64,000 bases of DNA from an uncultured Clostridia bacterium (GCA_937920235.1 CALGUK010000049.1:11677-75676); one strand, 5' to 3'; positions 16,755-25,909 are shown, numbered from the stretch's first letter. The notes: generated by a model from the letters alone, not told the origin. Translations and numbers: made by a program.

Positions 16755-18116
16755 ATGGCATTTGAAGGTTTATCCGACAGACTTGAAGCCGCCTTTCAAA
16801 GACTGAAAAGCAAAGGCAGTCTTAATGAAAAGGATGTCAGAGAAGCAATGCGTGAGGTTCGCCTTGCTCTCCTTGAGGCTGATGTCAACTATAAGGTTGC
16901 CAAGGACTTTACCGCAAAAGTAACCGAGCGTGCAATAGGAGCTCAGGTTATGGAGAGTCTCACACCTGCACAGATGGTTATTAAAATCGTTAATGAAGAG
17001 CTTACAGAGCTTATGGGCGGAACCCAGACAAGACTTGCTTATGCCAGTCATCCGCCTACGGTCATTATGATGTGCGGCCTTCAGGGTTCAGGTAAAACAA
17101 CTCACTGTGCAAAAATTGCAAGAAAGCTTAAAAATGAAAATCACAGACCGTTGCTCGTTGCCTGCGATATTTACCGTCCTGCCGCTATTAAACAGCTTCA
17201 GGTGGTGGGTGAACAGGTGGGTGTCCCTGTTTTTGAAATGGGACAAACCAATCCGGTCACAATTGCTAAAGAAGCAATAAAGCTTGCAAAAGATAAAGGA
17301 TATGATTATGTTTTTATCGATACAGCAGGTCGTCTGCATATTGATACCGAGCTTATGAATGAGCTTAAAAACATAAAGAGTGAGGTTCGTCCTCACGAAA
17401 TCCTGCTTGTTATTGACGCAATGCTCGGTCAGGATGCCGTTACCGTAGCAAGTACGTTCAATGATGAACTCGGAATTGACGGACTTGTGCTTACAAAAAT
17501 GGACGGTGATACCCGAGGCGGTGCTGCACTCTCAGCAAGAGCTGTTACAGGAAAACCGATTAAATTTGTCGGTATGGGTGAAAAGCTCGACGAACTCGAT
17601 TATTTCTATCCGGACCGTATGGCATCGAGAATTCTCGGAATGGGTGATGTGCTTTCTCTTATAGAAAAGGCTGAAACGGCACTCGATGAGAAAAAAGCAC
17701 TTGAGCTTGAGGAAAAGCTCCGCAAAAACAAATTTGACCTGAACGACCTGCTTGATCAGATTGAACAGGTTAAAAAGATGGGCAGTATGAAGGACATTCT
17801 CTCCATGCTTCCCGGAATAAACAAAAAAGTCAAGGATGTTGAGATTGATGACAGACAGTTTGATCGAATGGGAGCTATCATCAAATCAATGACACCCAAA
17901 GAACGCAGAAATCCCGACATTATAAATCCGTCGAGAAAACGCAGAATTGCTGCAGGCTGCGGAATGCAGGTTGAAGATGTTAACAGACTTCTTAATCAGC
18001 ACCGACAGATGCAGAAAATGTTCAAGCAGATGAATTCGGGTAAAATGAAGCGTCAGCTCAAGCGTATGGGATTTTCCAATGGCGGAATGAACGGAATGGG
18101 CGGCTTCCCGATGTAA
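16755..18116 (+). CDS. ffh: Ffh, signal recognition particle protein (SRP54)
   Basis: 453 residues: N domain, G domain with GLQGSGKTTH, DTAGR and TKMDG, and a methionine-rich M domain (about 330-453, ending in Gly/Met repeats) that binds 4.5S RNA and signal sequences. An AGGAGG site lies directly after the ylxM stop. It targets membrane and secreted proteins to FtsY/SecYEG. Confidence 0.98.
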   Translation: MAFEGLSDRLEAAFQRLKSKGSLNEKDVREAMREVRLALLEADVNYKVAKDFTAKVTERAIGAQVMESLTPAQMVIKIVNEELTELMGGTQTRLAYASHPPTVIMMCGLQGSGKTTHCAKIARKLKNENHRPLLVACDIYRPAAIKQLQVVGEQVGVPVFEMGQTNPVTIAKEAIKLAKDKGYDYVFIDTAGRLHIDTELMNELKNIKSEVRPHEILLVIDAMLGQDAVTVASTFNDELGIDGLVLTKMDGDTRGGAALSARAVTGKPIKFVGMGEKLDELDYFYPDRMASRILGMGDVLSLIEKAETALDEKKALELEEKLRKNKFDLNDLLDQIEQVKKMGSMKDILSMLPGINKKVKDVEIDDRQFDRMGAIIKSMTPKERRNPDIINPSRKRRIAAGCGMQVEDVNRLLNQHRQMQKMFKQMNSGKMKRQLKRMGFSNGGMNGMGGFPM

Positions 18117-18180
18117 GCAAGGCAAACACCCTTTAAAAGTGTTTTAAATATTAAATTTTATATATTTGGAGGAAACAAAA

Positions 18181-18426
18181 ATGGCAGTTAAAATCAGACT
18201 TCGCAGAATGGGCGCAAAAAGAGCTCCTTTCTACAGAGTAGTAGTTGCAGATTCTCGTTATCCGAGAGACGGCAGATTCATCGAGGAAATCGGTACTTAC
18301 AATCCGATGACAGATCCTGCTGAAATCAAGATTGACAACGAAAAGGCAGCTCAGTGGATTAAGAACGGTGCTCAGCCTACTGACACAGTTAAGGTTATTC
18401 TTAAAAAGAGCGGCGCTATTAAATAA
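18181..18426 (+). CDS. rpsP: Ribosomal protein S16
   Basis: 81 residues starting MAVKIRLRRMGAKRAPFYRV, the S16 signature, with the RDGRFIEEIGTYNP segment. The start is ATG 18181, eight bases after GGAGG. In this organism, as in other Firmicutes, it heads rpsP-khpA-rimM-trmD. Confidence 0.98.
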   Translation: MAVKIRLRRMGAKRAPFYRVVVADSRYPRDGRFIEEIGTYNPMTDPAEIKIDNEKAAQWIKNGAQPTDTVKVILKKSGAIK

Positions 18427-18443
18427 GAAAGGTTTTTGAAAAA

Positions 18444-18677
18444 ATGCAGGAACTTCTTATTACAATAGTAAAAGGACTTGTTGAAAATCCTGACGCGGTT
18501 ACCGTTACTGTTGACGAACCGGATGAGCGCGGCATAGTTGTTTATCATCTTCACGTTGCTGAGGACGATATGGGCAGAGTTATCGGTAAGCAGGGCAGAA
18601 TTGCCAAGGCTATCAGAACAGTTGTTAAAGCCGGCGCAACACGCACAGGAGAAAGAGTTCAGGTCGATATCGACTGA
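18444..18677 (+). CDS. khpA: KhpA, KH-domain RNA-binding protein
   Basis: 77 residues, a single KH domain with GRVIGKQGRIAKAIRTVV. KhpA forms an RNA-binding complex with KhpB/EloR that influences cell elongation and division in Firmicutes. It lies between rpsP and rimM, its usual place. Confidence 0.95.
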   Translation: MQELLITIVKGLVENPDAVTVTVDEPDERGIVVYHLHVAEDDMGRVIGKQGRIAKAIRTVVKAGATRTGERVQVDID

Positions 18678-18689
18678 TGACTACATTGG

Positions 18690-18717
18690 GCAGACAGTTT
18701 TATTGTCTGCCTTTTTG
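18690..18717 (+). terminator. Internal terminator-like hairpin between khpA and rimM
   Basis: GGCAGACA and TGTCTGCC form an 8-bp stem with a 7-base loop and five T. It would reduce transcription into rimM-trmD relative to rpsP-khpA. A second small hairpin (GGGATTG/CAATCCC, 18726-18744) follows just before the rimM ribosome site. Confidence 0.75.
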
Positions 18718-18760
18718 TAACTTATGGGATTGGATTGCAATCCCGGAAAGGCACGAATTT

Positions 18761-19279
18761 ATGATCAAGGATTTTCTTGAATTGGGACAGATCGTATCAA
18801 CTCACGGAGTCAAGGGTGAATTGCGGTTTAATCCCTGGTGTGATTCGCCTGAGTTTGTGAAAAAATTCAAGACACTGTATTTTGACAGCAAAGGCGAAAA
18901 AAGTATAAATGTAAAGGCTGCACGTCCTCACGGCAATATTGTCATTCTCATGCTTGAGGGCATTGATGATGTTGATAAGGCAAAAGCATTGAAGAATACG
19001 GTTCTGTATATGAAACGAAGTGATGCAAGGCTTCCCGAGGGAACGTGGTTTATGCAGGAATTGTTTGACTGTACTGCCGTTGACGACAATTCGGGTAAAA
19101 TTCTCGGAAAAATTGCGGATGTAAGCGAAACAGGAGCCAATGATGTATGGCACATCAAAACTCCTGCCGGAAAGGAAGTGCTGATTCCGGCTGTGAAGCA
19201 GGTTGTTATCAGCGTTGATGTGGAAGAGGGAATTGTGAGGCTCAATCCCATAAAAGGACTTTTTGAAGATGAAAATTAA
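18761..19279 (+). CDS. rimM: RimM, 16S rRNA processing / 30S maturation factor
   Basis: 172 residues, with the N-terminal LGQIVSTHGVKGELRFNPW motif and a C-terminal PRC-barrel (NDVWHIKTPAGKEVLIPAV). It assists assembly of the 30S head near S19. The start is ATG 18761; an upstream in-frame extension to 18677 runs through two hairpins and is not supported. It overlaps trmD. Confidence 0.96.
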   Translation: MIKDFLELGQIVSTHGVKGELRFNPWCDSPEFVKKFKTLYFDSKGEKSINVKAARPHGNIVILMLEGIDDVDKAKALKNTVLYMKRSDARLPEGTWFMQELFDCTAVDDNSGKILGKIADVSETGANDVWHIKTPAGKEVLIPAVKQVVISVDVEEGIVRLNPIKGLFEDEN

Positions 19280-20000
19280 CATTATGACACTTTTTCCCGA
19301 AATGTGCGAAGCGGTACTTTCCGAAAGTATCATTGGCAGAGCAAGAGAAAACGGGTATGTGGAAATAAATTGCATAAATATAAGAGATTACACGCATGAT
19401 AAGCATCGCCGTGTGGATGACGCTCCGTACGGTGGCGGTATGGGGATGCTGATGCAGATTCAACCGATCGCAGATTGCTATAAGGATATATGTCAAAAAA
19501 GCGAAAATAAAAATCATCTGATTTATATGTCACCCTGCGGTCGTGTCCTGACACAGCAGAGAGTGAGAGAATTGGCTGAATTGCCCGAAATAACAATTTT
19601 GTGCGGTCATTATGAGGGCGTGGATCAGAGAGTTATTGAAACTCTTGTTAATGAACAGATTTCAGTCGGCGATTATGTTCTTACGGGTGGCGAATTGCCG
19701 GCAATGATTCTCGCTGATTCGATCTCAAGAATGCTTCCGGGTGTCCTTCCTAATGACGAGGCGAAGGAGCTAGAAAGTCACTATAACGGACTATTGGAAT
19801 ATCCGCAATATACAAGACCTTATGAGTGGAACGGCATGAAGGTTCCGGATGTTCTTATCTCAGGACATCACGCGAATATTGAAAAATGGCGTCGCGAACA
19901 GTCGTTGATAATGACAAAAAAATGTCGCCCCGATATGTTGGAAAAAGCAGAACTTTCAGATAAAGACAGGGAATTTCTTGAAAAAGAAAAAAATATGTAA
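19269..20000 (+). CDS. trmD: TrmD, tRNA (guanine-37-N1) methyltransferase
   Basis: 243 residues of the SPOUT class with a knotted SAM site. Visible blocks are MTLFPEM, DDAPYGGGMGML, LCGHYEGVDQRV and the ISVGDYVLTGGELPAM knot loop. It methylates G37 next to the anticodon, preventing +1 frameshifting. The ribosomal gene rplS, which usually follows trmD, is absent. Confidence 0.97.
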   Translation: MKINIMTLFPEMCEAVLSESIIGRARENGYVEINCINIRDYTHDKHRRVDDAPYGGGMGMLMQIQPIADCYKDICQKSENKNHLIYMSPCGRVLTQQRVRELAELPEITILCGHYEGVDQRVIETLVNEQISVGDYVLTGGELPAMILADSISRMLPGVLPNDEAKELESHYNGLLEYPQYTRPYEWNGMKVPDVLISGHHANIEKWRREQSLIMTKKCRPDMLEKAELSDKDREFLEKEKNM

Positions 20001-20007
20001 TATATAC

Positions 20008-20036
20008 TTGATTATTTGATTTTATGAGTATAAAAT
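20008..20036 (+). promoter_or_regulatory. Candidate promoter of the polysaccharide deacetylase gene
   Basis: TTGATT and TAAAAT with a 17-base spacer, directly after trmD. A TATAAT at 20044 is an alternative -10 with no good -35. Confidence 0.5.
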
Positions 20037-20069
20037 ATATGTGTATAATTTTCACAAGGGTGAACCACA

Positions 20070-21077
20070 TTGAAAATCAAGTTTATTACAAAAGAGGAAA
20101 TTTTTAAATATTTATCAATAATTTTAGCATCAATTCTTGTTATAACTACGGTACTTTCGATCGTTTTTGGTGTAAAAAATCATAATAAAGGGAAATTGGT
20201 AGAGGAACTCAGCGGTCAGCTTGCATCGGAAGAAGCTAAATTAAATGAAAAAGTTTCTGAATATGACGTTTTAAAATCACAGCAAAGCAGTGAGGCTCAA
20301 TCGTATGAGGATGAAATCCATTCTCAGAAAAATGATATAAAAGAGCTTAAAGATAAAATTGAAGATCTGAAAAGTCAGTTGGCAACAAAAAACAACAGTG
20401 AGACCGAAAAAGATGACGGAGAAGTAAGACCCGTCTCACCCGAACCGATCCCCTCAAAGGGCAAAACAGTTTATCTGACCTTTGATGACGGTCCGTCGCC
20501 ATATACATCGGAAATTCTCGATATTCTCGATAAGTACGGTGTTAAGGCGACATTTTTTGTGGTAAACGGTAAATATAACAGCACGATGAAGGATATTGTG
20601 AAGCGCGGTCATTCTATTGGACTGCATACATATACACATAATTATTCAAAAATATATGCTTCGGACAGCGCATATTTTGATGATCTGCAGAAAATATCAG
20701 ATGTCGTCAAAAAAGAGACAGGAACAGAAACCAGACTTATGCGTTTCCCGGGCGGAAGCAGCAATACAATCAGCAAAAAATATTCTGAGGGTATTATGAC
20801 GAGACTGACAAAATCTGTTCTTGAAAAGGGATATGTTTATTTTGACTGGAACTGTTCAAACGGTGATGCCGACGGAGCCGATACCGTAGCAAAACAGCTC
20901 TCATTTTGCAGTAAATTTCCGAAAAATGCAAAAAATATAGTTTTACTTATGCACGATACAAAAAAGGTCACCATGGAAGCTTTACCGCATATAATAGAGT
21001 ATTATAAAAGCTGTGGAATGGAGTTTGCCGCATTGACACCGTCAACAGAGATTGTAAATCATCCTGTTTTCAATTAA
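20070..21077 (+). CDS. Membrane-anchored polysaccharide (peptidoglycan) deacetylase
   Basis: 335 residues: cytoplasmic start, one membrane helix (about 13-35), a coiled-coil stalk (about 45-110), a proline-rich linker and a NodB-type CE4 domain. CE4 motifs are present: TFDDGPS with the catalytic and metal aspartates, HTYTH (metal histidines), RFPGG, DWN and LMHD. CE4 enzymes remove acetyl groups from GlcNAc or MurNAc; substrate cannot be told from the sequence. It starts at TTG 20070, six bases after AAGGGTGA. Confidence 0.9.
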   Translation: MKIKFITKEEIFKYLSIILASILVITTVLSIVFGVKNHNKGKLVEELSGQLASEEAKLNEKVSEYDVLKSQQSSEAQSYEDEIHSQKNDIKELKDKIEDLKSQLATKNNSETEKDDGEVRPVSPEPIPSKGKTVYLTFDDGPSPYTSEILDILDKYGVKATFFVVNGKYNSTMKDIVKRGHSIGLHTYTHNYSKIYASDSAYFDDLQKISDVVKKETGTETRLMRFPGGSSNTISKKYSEGIMTRLTKSVLEKGYVYFDWNCSNGDADGADTVAKQLSFCSKFPKNAKNIVLLMHDTKKVTMEALPHIIEYYKSCGMEFAALTPSTEIVNHPVFN

Positions 21078-21206
21078 AAATATTTATTTTATACAAAAAC
21101 TGCTTTTAAATGTAGCAAATTTGCACAAAGTTAAATCTCACAAAAATATTCTTTTTGGTTTTATGACTGAATTATTTGTTTTGGGTCAAAAGTCGGCGGA
21201 TTTTCG

Positions 21207-21234
21207 TTGACGAAGAAAAGTTTTGTGGTATAAT
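21207..21234 (+). promoter_or_regulatory. Promoter of the HPr gene
   Basis: TTGACG and TATAAT with a 16-base spacer, in the 219-base gap before ptsH. Nothing else was recognised in that gap. Confidence 0.75.
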
Positions 21235-21296
21235 ATATTAGTAACAAAGGTGTATCTATCTGTTATATAAATATTTTCATTTGGGAGAATGAGTTT

Positions 21297-21560
21297 ATGT
21301 ATACTAAAGACGTAGAAGTAAAAAATCAAGTTGGTTTGCACGCACGTCCAGCAACCTTCTTTATCCAGAAAGCCAATGAATTCAAATCATCAATTTGGGT
21401 TGAGAAGGAAGACAGAAGAGTAAACGCTAAGAGCCTTCTCGGCGTTCTTTCTCTCGGTATTATGGGCGGCACAACAATCCGTATCCTTGCAGGCGGTCCT
21501 GATGAGGAACAGGCTGTTGAAGAACTTGTTAAGCTTGTTGAATCAGGCTTCGCAGAATAA
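21297..21560 (+). CDS. ptsH: HPr-family phosphocarrier protein
   Basis: 87 residues with both regulatory residues of Gram-positive HPr: His15 in GLHARPA (phosphorylated by enzyme I) and Ser46 in NAKSLLGVLSLGI (phosphorylated by HPr kinase in carbon catabolite control). Because His15 is present it is HPr rather than Crh. It is encoded alone, with its own promoter and terminator; enzyme I is not in the window. Confidence 0.95.
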   Translation: MYTKDVEVKNQVGLHARPATFFIQKANEFKSSIWVEKEDRRVNAKSLLGVLSLGIMGGTTIRILAGGPDEEQAVEELVKLVESGFAE

Positions 21561-21575
21561 TCTGAACTCAACTTG

Positions 21576-21607
21576 AGCACATCGTTCTTGCGGTGTGCTT
21601 TATTTTT
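21576..21607 (+). terminator. Terminator after ptsH
   Basis: AGCACATCG and CGGTGTGCT form a 9-bp stem with one T-G pair, followed by TTATTTTTT. Confidence 0.85.
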
Positions 21608-21617
21608 TGTATTTATA

Positions 21618-21626
21618 TGTTATAAT
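21618..21626 (+). promoter_or_regulatory. Extended -10 promoter upstream of uvrC
   Basis: TGTTATAAT (extended -10) without a clear -35. Transcription from here would give a leader of roughly 100 bases before the uvrC start. Confidence 0.5.
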
Positions 21627-21641
21627 ATTTTCCGTAAAGGT

Positions 21642-21712
21642 CGGCATTCCGGACAAGCCACACACTGTAACGGCTGTGCTGCCCGGTCAGTCCATGCAAA
21701 TTAACCTGTAAA
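21642..21712 (+). ncRNA. Possible structured leader RNA upstream of uvrC
   Basis: GC-rich for its surroundings. It contains nested complementary segments: GCAT with ATGC, GGAC with GTCC, and AGCC with GGCT around an ACTGTAAC loop. It does not match a riboswitch class that I can name. It resembles only the ACTGTAA portion of cobalamin elements and lacks their other conserved blocks. A random fold is not excluded. Confidence 0.3.
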
Positions 21713-21735
21713 CTATTTGAACGGTGGTGAAATAT

Positions 21736-23574
21736 GTGAACGAAAAACTGCATATTCTTCGAGAAAAAGCAATGAAATTACCTCTTACTCCCGGTGTTTA
21801 TATTATGAAAAATAAGCAGGGCAAAATAATTTACATCGGTAAGGCAAAAAAACTTAAAAACCGTGTCAGCCAGTATTTCGGTTCACAGAATAAGCATCCC
21901 GTTAAAGTGCGTAAAATGGTTGAAAATGTGGATGATTTTGACTATATTCTCACTGATAGCGAATTTGAGGCGCTTGTGCTTGAGGCAAGTCTTATCAAAC
22001 AAAATCAGCCAAAATACAATATTCTTTTAAAAGACGATAAGGGATATAGCTATATCAGGATTACAAATGAACCATACAGGAAAATCTCCGCCGTGTTGCA
22101 GAAGGATGATGAAACTGCCGAATATATAGGTCCGTTCACCAGTTCATATTCGGTAAAGCAGTCGGTTGACGAGGCAAATAAAATTTTCAGACTTCCGCAG
22201 TGTAACAAGTCATTTCCAAGGGATTTCAGGAAGGGAAGACCGTGTCTGAATTATCATATAAATCGCTGTATGGGAGTTTGTACCGGAAAAATATCAAAAG
22301 AAGAATATGATGAGGCTGTAAATGATGCTCTTGATTTTCTGAATGGGGATATATCGAAAATCATAAAGGAATTAAAGAAAAAAATGATAGCCTGTTCAGA
22401 AAATCTCGATTTTGAAAATGCAGGCAAGTTCCGTGACCGGATACGCGCGATTGAGAATATGCAGACAAAACAGAAGGTTGTAACCGAATCGGGAAATTCA
22501 ATGGATGTTTTTGCCGTTACGGTAAATGAAACGGATATTTGTATCGCCGTTTTGCGATATGATAAGGGCAGACTTTGCGACAGTGAACACTTCTTCTTTG
22601 ATTCGGAAAAAATGGTGGAGAATGTCCGCTGCAATTTCCTTATACAGTATTACGGCATGAACCGTTCAGTACCCGAAAAGATTTATGTTGATGAGGAGTT
22701 TGAGGATATGGAGCTTCTCAGACAGCATCTGACTTTGTTGAGAGGAAAAAAATGTACAATATCCGTTCCTCAGAGGGGTGACGGTCTCAAGCTTGTAAAC
22801 ATGTGCCGCGAAAATGCATACGAACAGCTTGCTCAAAAAAAAGGCAGGCAGGCGGTTGAGATAAAGGTTCTTGAGGAGTTGAAAAATATTCTCGGACTTG
22901 ACAAAACTCCCGAGTATATTGAATCCTACGATATTTCCCATACGGGCGGAGAGGATAATGTGGCAGGAATGGTTGTTTTTAAAAACGGCAGACCGCTGAA
23001 AAGAGCCTACCGTACTTTCAACATAAAGTCATTTACAGGACAGGATGACTACGGCTCAATGCGGGAAGTTCTTTCCAGAAGATTTGACGAGTATTTCAAA
23101 TTCAGGGAAATCAACTCCGAAGAGGGCTTCGGAAAACTGCCGGATCTTATTCTTCTTGACGGCGGCAAAGGACAGGTTAATGCCGTAAAAGAGGTTTTTG
23201 CAGAAAAAAATATAAATGTTCCGCTTTTCGGTATGGTCAAGGATTCAAAGCACAAAACCAGAGCGATAACAGGCGACGGCGGTGAAATCTCAATCAATTC
23301 CGCAAGAAGTGTTTTCACGCTTGTATCGGAAATTCAGGAGGAGGTTCACAGATTTTCTGTCAGCTTCCACCATAAAAAACATACGGCAAGAGGTCTTGAA
23401 CTATCTCTGACCAAAATTGACGGGATAGGAGAGAAAAAAGCCGCAGAACTTTTCAGAAAATTCAGAACAGTAAAAAATATCAAAAATGCAAGCATTGAAG
23501 AGCTGGAGCAGGTCAGAGGAATAAACAGACAGCTTGCAGAAAAAATTTATGATTTTTATAATTCAGAGGAATAA
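21736..23574 (+). CDS. uvrC: UvrC, excinuclease ABC subunit C
   Basis: 612 residues: N-terminal GIY-YIG nuclease (PGVYIMKNKQGKIIYIGKAKKLKNR seen in two parts, residues about 15-40), UVR motif (about 205-240), RNase H-like nuclease with SYDISHTGG and LLDGGKGQV, and a C-terminal helix-hairpin-helix pair. UvrC makes both incisions in nucleotide excision repair. The start is GTG 21736, which gives the usual MNEKL N-terminus. Confidence 0.97.
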   Translation: MNEKLHILREKAMKLPLTPGVYIMKNKQGKIIYIGKAKKLKNRVSQYFGSQNKHPVKVRKMVENVDDFDYILTDSEFEALVLEASLIKQNQPKYNILLKDDKGYSYIRITNEPYRKISAVLQKDDETAEYIGPFTSSYSVKQSVDEANKIFRLPQCNKSFPRDFRKGRPCLNYHINRCMGVCTGKISKEEYDEAVNDALDFLNGDISKIIKELKKKMIACSENLDFENAGKFRDRIRAIENMQTKQKVVTESGNSMDVFAVTVNETDICIAVLRYDKGRLCDSEHFFFDSEKMVENVRCNFLIQYYGMNRSVPEKIYVDEEFEDMELLRQHLTLLRGKKCTISVPQRGDGLKLVNMCRENAYEQLAQKKGRQAVEIKVLEELKNILGLDKTPEYIESYDISHTGGEDNVAGMVVFKNGRPLKRAYRTFNIKSFTGQDDYGSMREVLSRRFDEYFKFREINSEEGFGKLPDLILLDGGKGQVNAVKEVFAEKNINVPLFGMVKDSKHKTRAITGDGGEISINSARSVFTLVSEIQEEVHRFSVSFHHKKHTARGLELSLTKIDGIGEKKAAELFRKFRTVKNIKNASIEELEQVRGINRQLAEKIYDFYNSEE

Positions 23575-23575
23575 T

Positions 23576-24238
23576 ATGATTGATACAATAATTTTTGATT
23601 TGGACGGAACTCTTCTCAATACTCTTGAGGATCTTCGTGACAGCGTGAATTATGCACTTAAAGAACAGTCTCTTCCGCACAGAACACTTGGTGAAATACG
23701 TTCGTTTGTGGGTAACGGAATAAAGTTGCTTGTAGAAAGAGCTGTTCCCGATGAGTTCAGGGGTACGGATGTTGAGAAAAAATGTTTTGATACCTTCTGT
23801 GTATATTATAAAGCACATATGGAAGATAAAACAGCTCCTTACGACGGGATAAACGAGATGCTGTCCACGGTTAAAAAAGCAGGATATAAAACGGCTATAG
23901 TAACGAATAAAGCGGATTTTGCAGCACAGGATTTGTGCAGAAGAATGTTCGGCGACAATATAGACCTTATTGTAGGAAGCACCGATGACAGACCAAATAA
24001 GCCTGCTCCCGACGGAGTTTTTTATGCCCTTGATAAGATGAACAGCAGTGTTGAGCATACGGTTTTTGTCGGCGACGCCGACACGGACATTCTCACGGCA
24101 AAAAATGCAGGACTTGTCTCAATCGGAGTTCTTTGGGGGTTCCGTGACAGAGAAATAATTGAAAATGAGGGTGCGGAATACATTGTTGAGACGGTAAAAG
24201 AGCTTGAAAACCTGCTTATACGACTGAAAAACGCGTAA
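23576..24238 (+). CDS. HAD-family hydrolase, phosphoglycolate phosphatase-like
   Basis: 220 residues with the four HAD motifs: FDLDGTLLNT (nucleophile Asp), the Ser/Thr of motif II around IVTNK, KPAPDG (Lys) and GDADTDILTAKNAG. A helical cap between motifs I and II places it in the Gph/PpaX class. Natural substrate unknown; pyrophosphatase (PpaX) or phosphoglycolate phosphatase are both possible. It starts two bases after the uvrC stop. Confidence 0.85.
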   Translation: MIDTIIFDLDGTLLNTLEDLRDSVNYALKEQSLPHRTLGEIRSFVGNGIKLLVERAVPDEFRGTDVEKKCFDTFCVYYKAHMEDKTAPYDGINEMLSTVKKAGYKTAIVTNKADFAAQDLCRRMFGDNIDLIVGSTDDRPNKPAPDGVFYALDKMNSSVEHTVFVGDADTDILTAKNAGLVSIGVLWGFRDREIIENEGAEYIVETVKELENLLIRLKNA

Positions 24239-24263
24239 TTTTTCTATATTTTTCATAAAAAAT

Positions 24264-24292
24264 TTGACAAACAGATATAAAAATGCGATAAT
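24264..24292 (+). promoter_or_regulatory. Sigma-A promoter of rsmD-coaD
   Basis: TTGACA and GATAAT with a 17-base spacer, 30 bases before the rsmD start. Confidence 0.8.
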
Positions 24293-24321
24293 AATATGTA
24301 TTGAAAAAACGGAGTGAATTT

Positions 24322-24861
24322 ATGAGAGTAATAACAGGCGAGGCGAGGGGAAGAAAACTTGTCACCCTTGAGGGCGATGATGTTCGCCCGACAACCGACA
24401 GAGTCAAGGAAAGTATTTTTAATATTATTCAGTTTGATGTCGAGGGTGCATATGTGCTTGACTTGTTTGCCGGTTCCGGACAGCTTGGCATAGAGGCTCT
24501 CAGCCGTGGTGCAAAGCACTGCACTTTTGTTGATTCTTCAGCGCGTTCAATTGAGGTTGTCAAGCAGAATTTGAAAACCGTCGGCTTTGAAAAGAGAGCA
24601 TCCGTTTTTTGCGGTGACGGTAAAATGTATATAACGCTGAGCCGTGACAGGTTTGACATTGCTTTGCTTGATCCGCCGTACAATAAAAAAATAATTGACA
24701 GTGTTATTGAGGCGGTCTCAGAAAAAATGACCGATAACGGTATCATACTTTGCGAAAGTGAACTGAAAGAAATGCTACCCGAGTCGGCAGGAGAGTTTAC
24801 AGTATATCGTGAGTATAAGTACGGTAAAATTAAAATTACCGCATACAGAAAGAATAAGTGA
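24322..24861 (+). CDS. rsmD: RsmD, 16S rRNA (guanine-966-N2) methyltransferase
   Basis: 179 residues. It starts MRVITGEARGRKL, with VRPTTDRVKESIFNI, the SAM motif LDLFAGSGQLGIEALSRGA and the catalytic LDPPYNK. A GGAG site precedes ATG 24322. It is paired with coaD as in most Firmicutes. Confidence 0.95.
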   Translation: MRVITGEARGRKLVTLEGDDVRPTTDRVKESIFNIIQFDVEGAYVLDLFAGSGQLGIEALSRGAKHCTFVDSSARSIEVVKQNLKTVGFEKRASVFCGDGKMYITLSRDRFDIALLDPPYNKKIIDSVIEAVSEKMTDNGIILCESELKEMLPESAGEFTVYREYKYGKIKITAYRKNK

Positions 24862-24865
24862 AAAT

Positions 24866-25357
24866 ATGAAAACTGTAATATGCCCGGGTAGTTTTGACCC
24901 GGTTACGAACGGACATCTCGATATTATCAGCCGAAGCTCAGCACTTTTTGATAAGGTTATCGTTGTTGTAATGAAAAATCCGTCAAAAACAAATTTTTGC
25001 TTTTCTCCTGAGGAGCGTGCAGAGCTTATCCGCAGATGTACCAAGGATTTTTCCAATGTTGAGGTTGATACCTATGAAGGCTTGTTGGCCGAATATGCAC
25101 GGCTGAAGGGTGCGGTCGCCATTGTGAAGGGACTGCGTGCCGTGTCGGATTTTGAATATGAATTTCAGCAGGCGCAGATGAATAAAAAACTCAACAGTGA
25201 GCTTGAGACCATATTTATCAATACAAGAGTTGAAAATTTGTATCTGAGCTCAAGTGCGGTCAAACAGATTTGCGAATTAGGAGGGGACATAAGCCATTTT
25301 GTGCCCGAAATAATTTGTGAAGATATAGTAAAAAGAATTAAAATGAGGTGCGAGTAA
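24866..25357 (+). CDS. coaD: CoaD, phosphopantetheine adenylyltransferase
   Basis: 163 residues, nucleotidyltransferase fold with PGSFDPVTNGHLDII (GH motif) and the C-terminal LSSSAVKQI segment equivalent to ISSTxxR. It catalyses the fourth step of coenzyme A synthesis. The start is ATG 24866, following rsmD by four bases. Confidence 0.96.
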   Translation: MKTVICPGSFDPVTNGHLDIISRSSALFDKVIVVVMKNPSKTNFCFSPEERAELIRRCTKDFSNVEVDTYEGLLAEYARLKGAVAIVKGLRAVSDFEYEFQQAQMNKKLNSELETIFINTRVENLYLSSSAVKQICELGGDISHFVPEIICEDIVKRIKMRCE

Positions 25358-25891
25358 ATGACAATAGAAAACTTACTTGAAGAGATCGAAACAATACTTG
25401 AGGAAGGCAAAACAGTACCATTTACATCAAATCTTCTTGTTGATGCTCAGGCTATCAAAACTGCTATTGAGGACATCAGACTCAATATGCCCGAGGAGCT
25501 TATGCAGGCAAGAAAAATTGCTTCAGAGAGAAAAGAAATACTCACGGGTGCGCAGGATAATGCTGATAAGATTATCGAGCAGGCACATCTGAGAGCAAAA
25601 GAAATCATCTCGGAGGATGAAATCACAAGAGGTGCTGAGATGCAGGCTGAAGAAATTGTTCAGCAGGCCCGTCAGAAAGCAAACGAAATTATTGAACAGG
25701 CAAGAGCTTCCGCAACCGAGCTTACCGAGCAGGCAAGAAACTGGTCAAAGGATATGCGACAGAGCGCAAGCGAATATGTTGAAAGCATCGTAGCCGTTGC
25801 CGATGAAACTCTGACAAATTCCGTTAACGAAATCCGTCGCGCACGTCAGCATCTTAAAGCAGCTTCTCAGTCAAAAAGAGTAGACGAATAA
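25358..25891 (+). CDS. Coiled-coil protein of unknown function
   Basis: 177 residues, almost entirely helical. A long heptad-like region of Ala, Glu, Gln and Arg (about 60-150; repeats of the type EEIVQQARQKANEIIEQAR) resembles stalk subunits of ATPases (F-type b, V-type E/H) or DivIVA-like proteins. No membrane helix or signal peptide. The ATG abuts the coaD stop directly, so it is probably translated with coaD. The resemblance to ATPase stalks may only reflect composition. Confidence 0.7.
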   Translation: MTIENLLEEIETILEEGKTVPFTSNLLVDAQAIKTAIEDIRLNMPEELMQARKIASERKEILTGAQDNADKIIEQAHLRAKEIISEDEITRGAEMQAEEIVQQARQKANEIIEQARASATELTEQARNWSKDMRQSASEYVESIVAVADETLTNSVNEIRRARQHLKAASQSKRVDE

Positions 25892-25909
25892 TTTAATATT
25901 ATAAATTTT

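Noticed and set aside
21642..21712. Cobalamin riboswitch upstream of uvrC
   Set aside because: Only an ACTGTAA-type loop and loosely similar flanks are present; the conserved GGGAA, GGTG and GCCACTG blocks are missing and uvrC is not a B12 gene.
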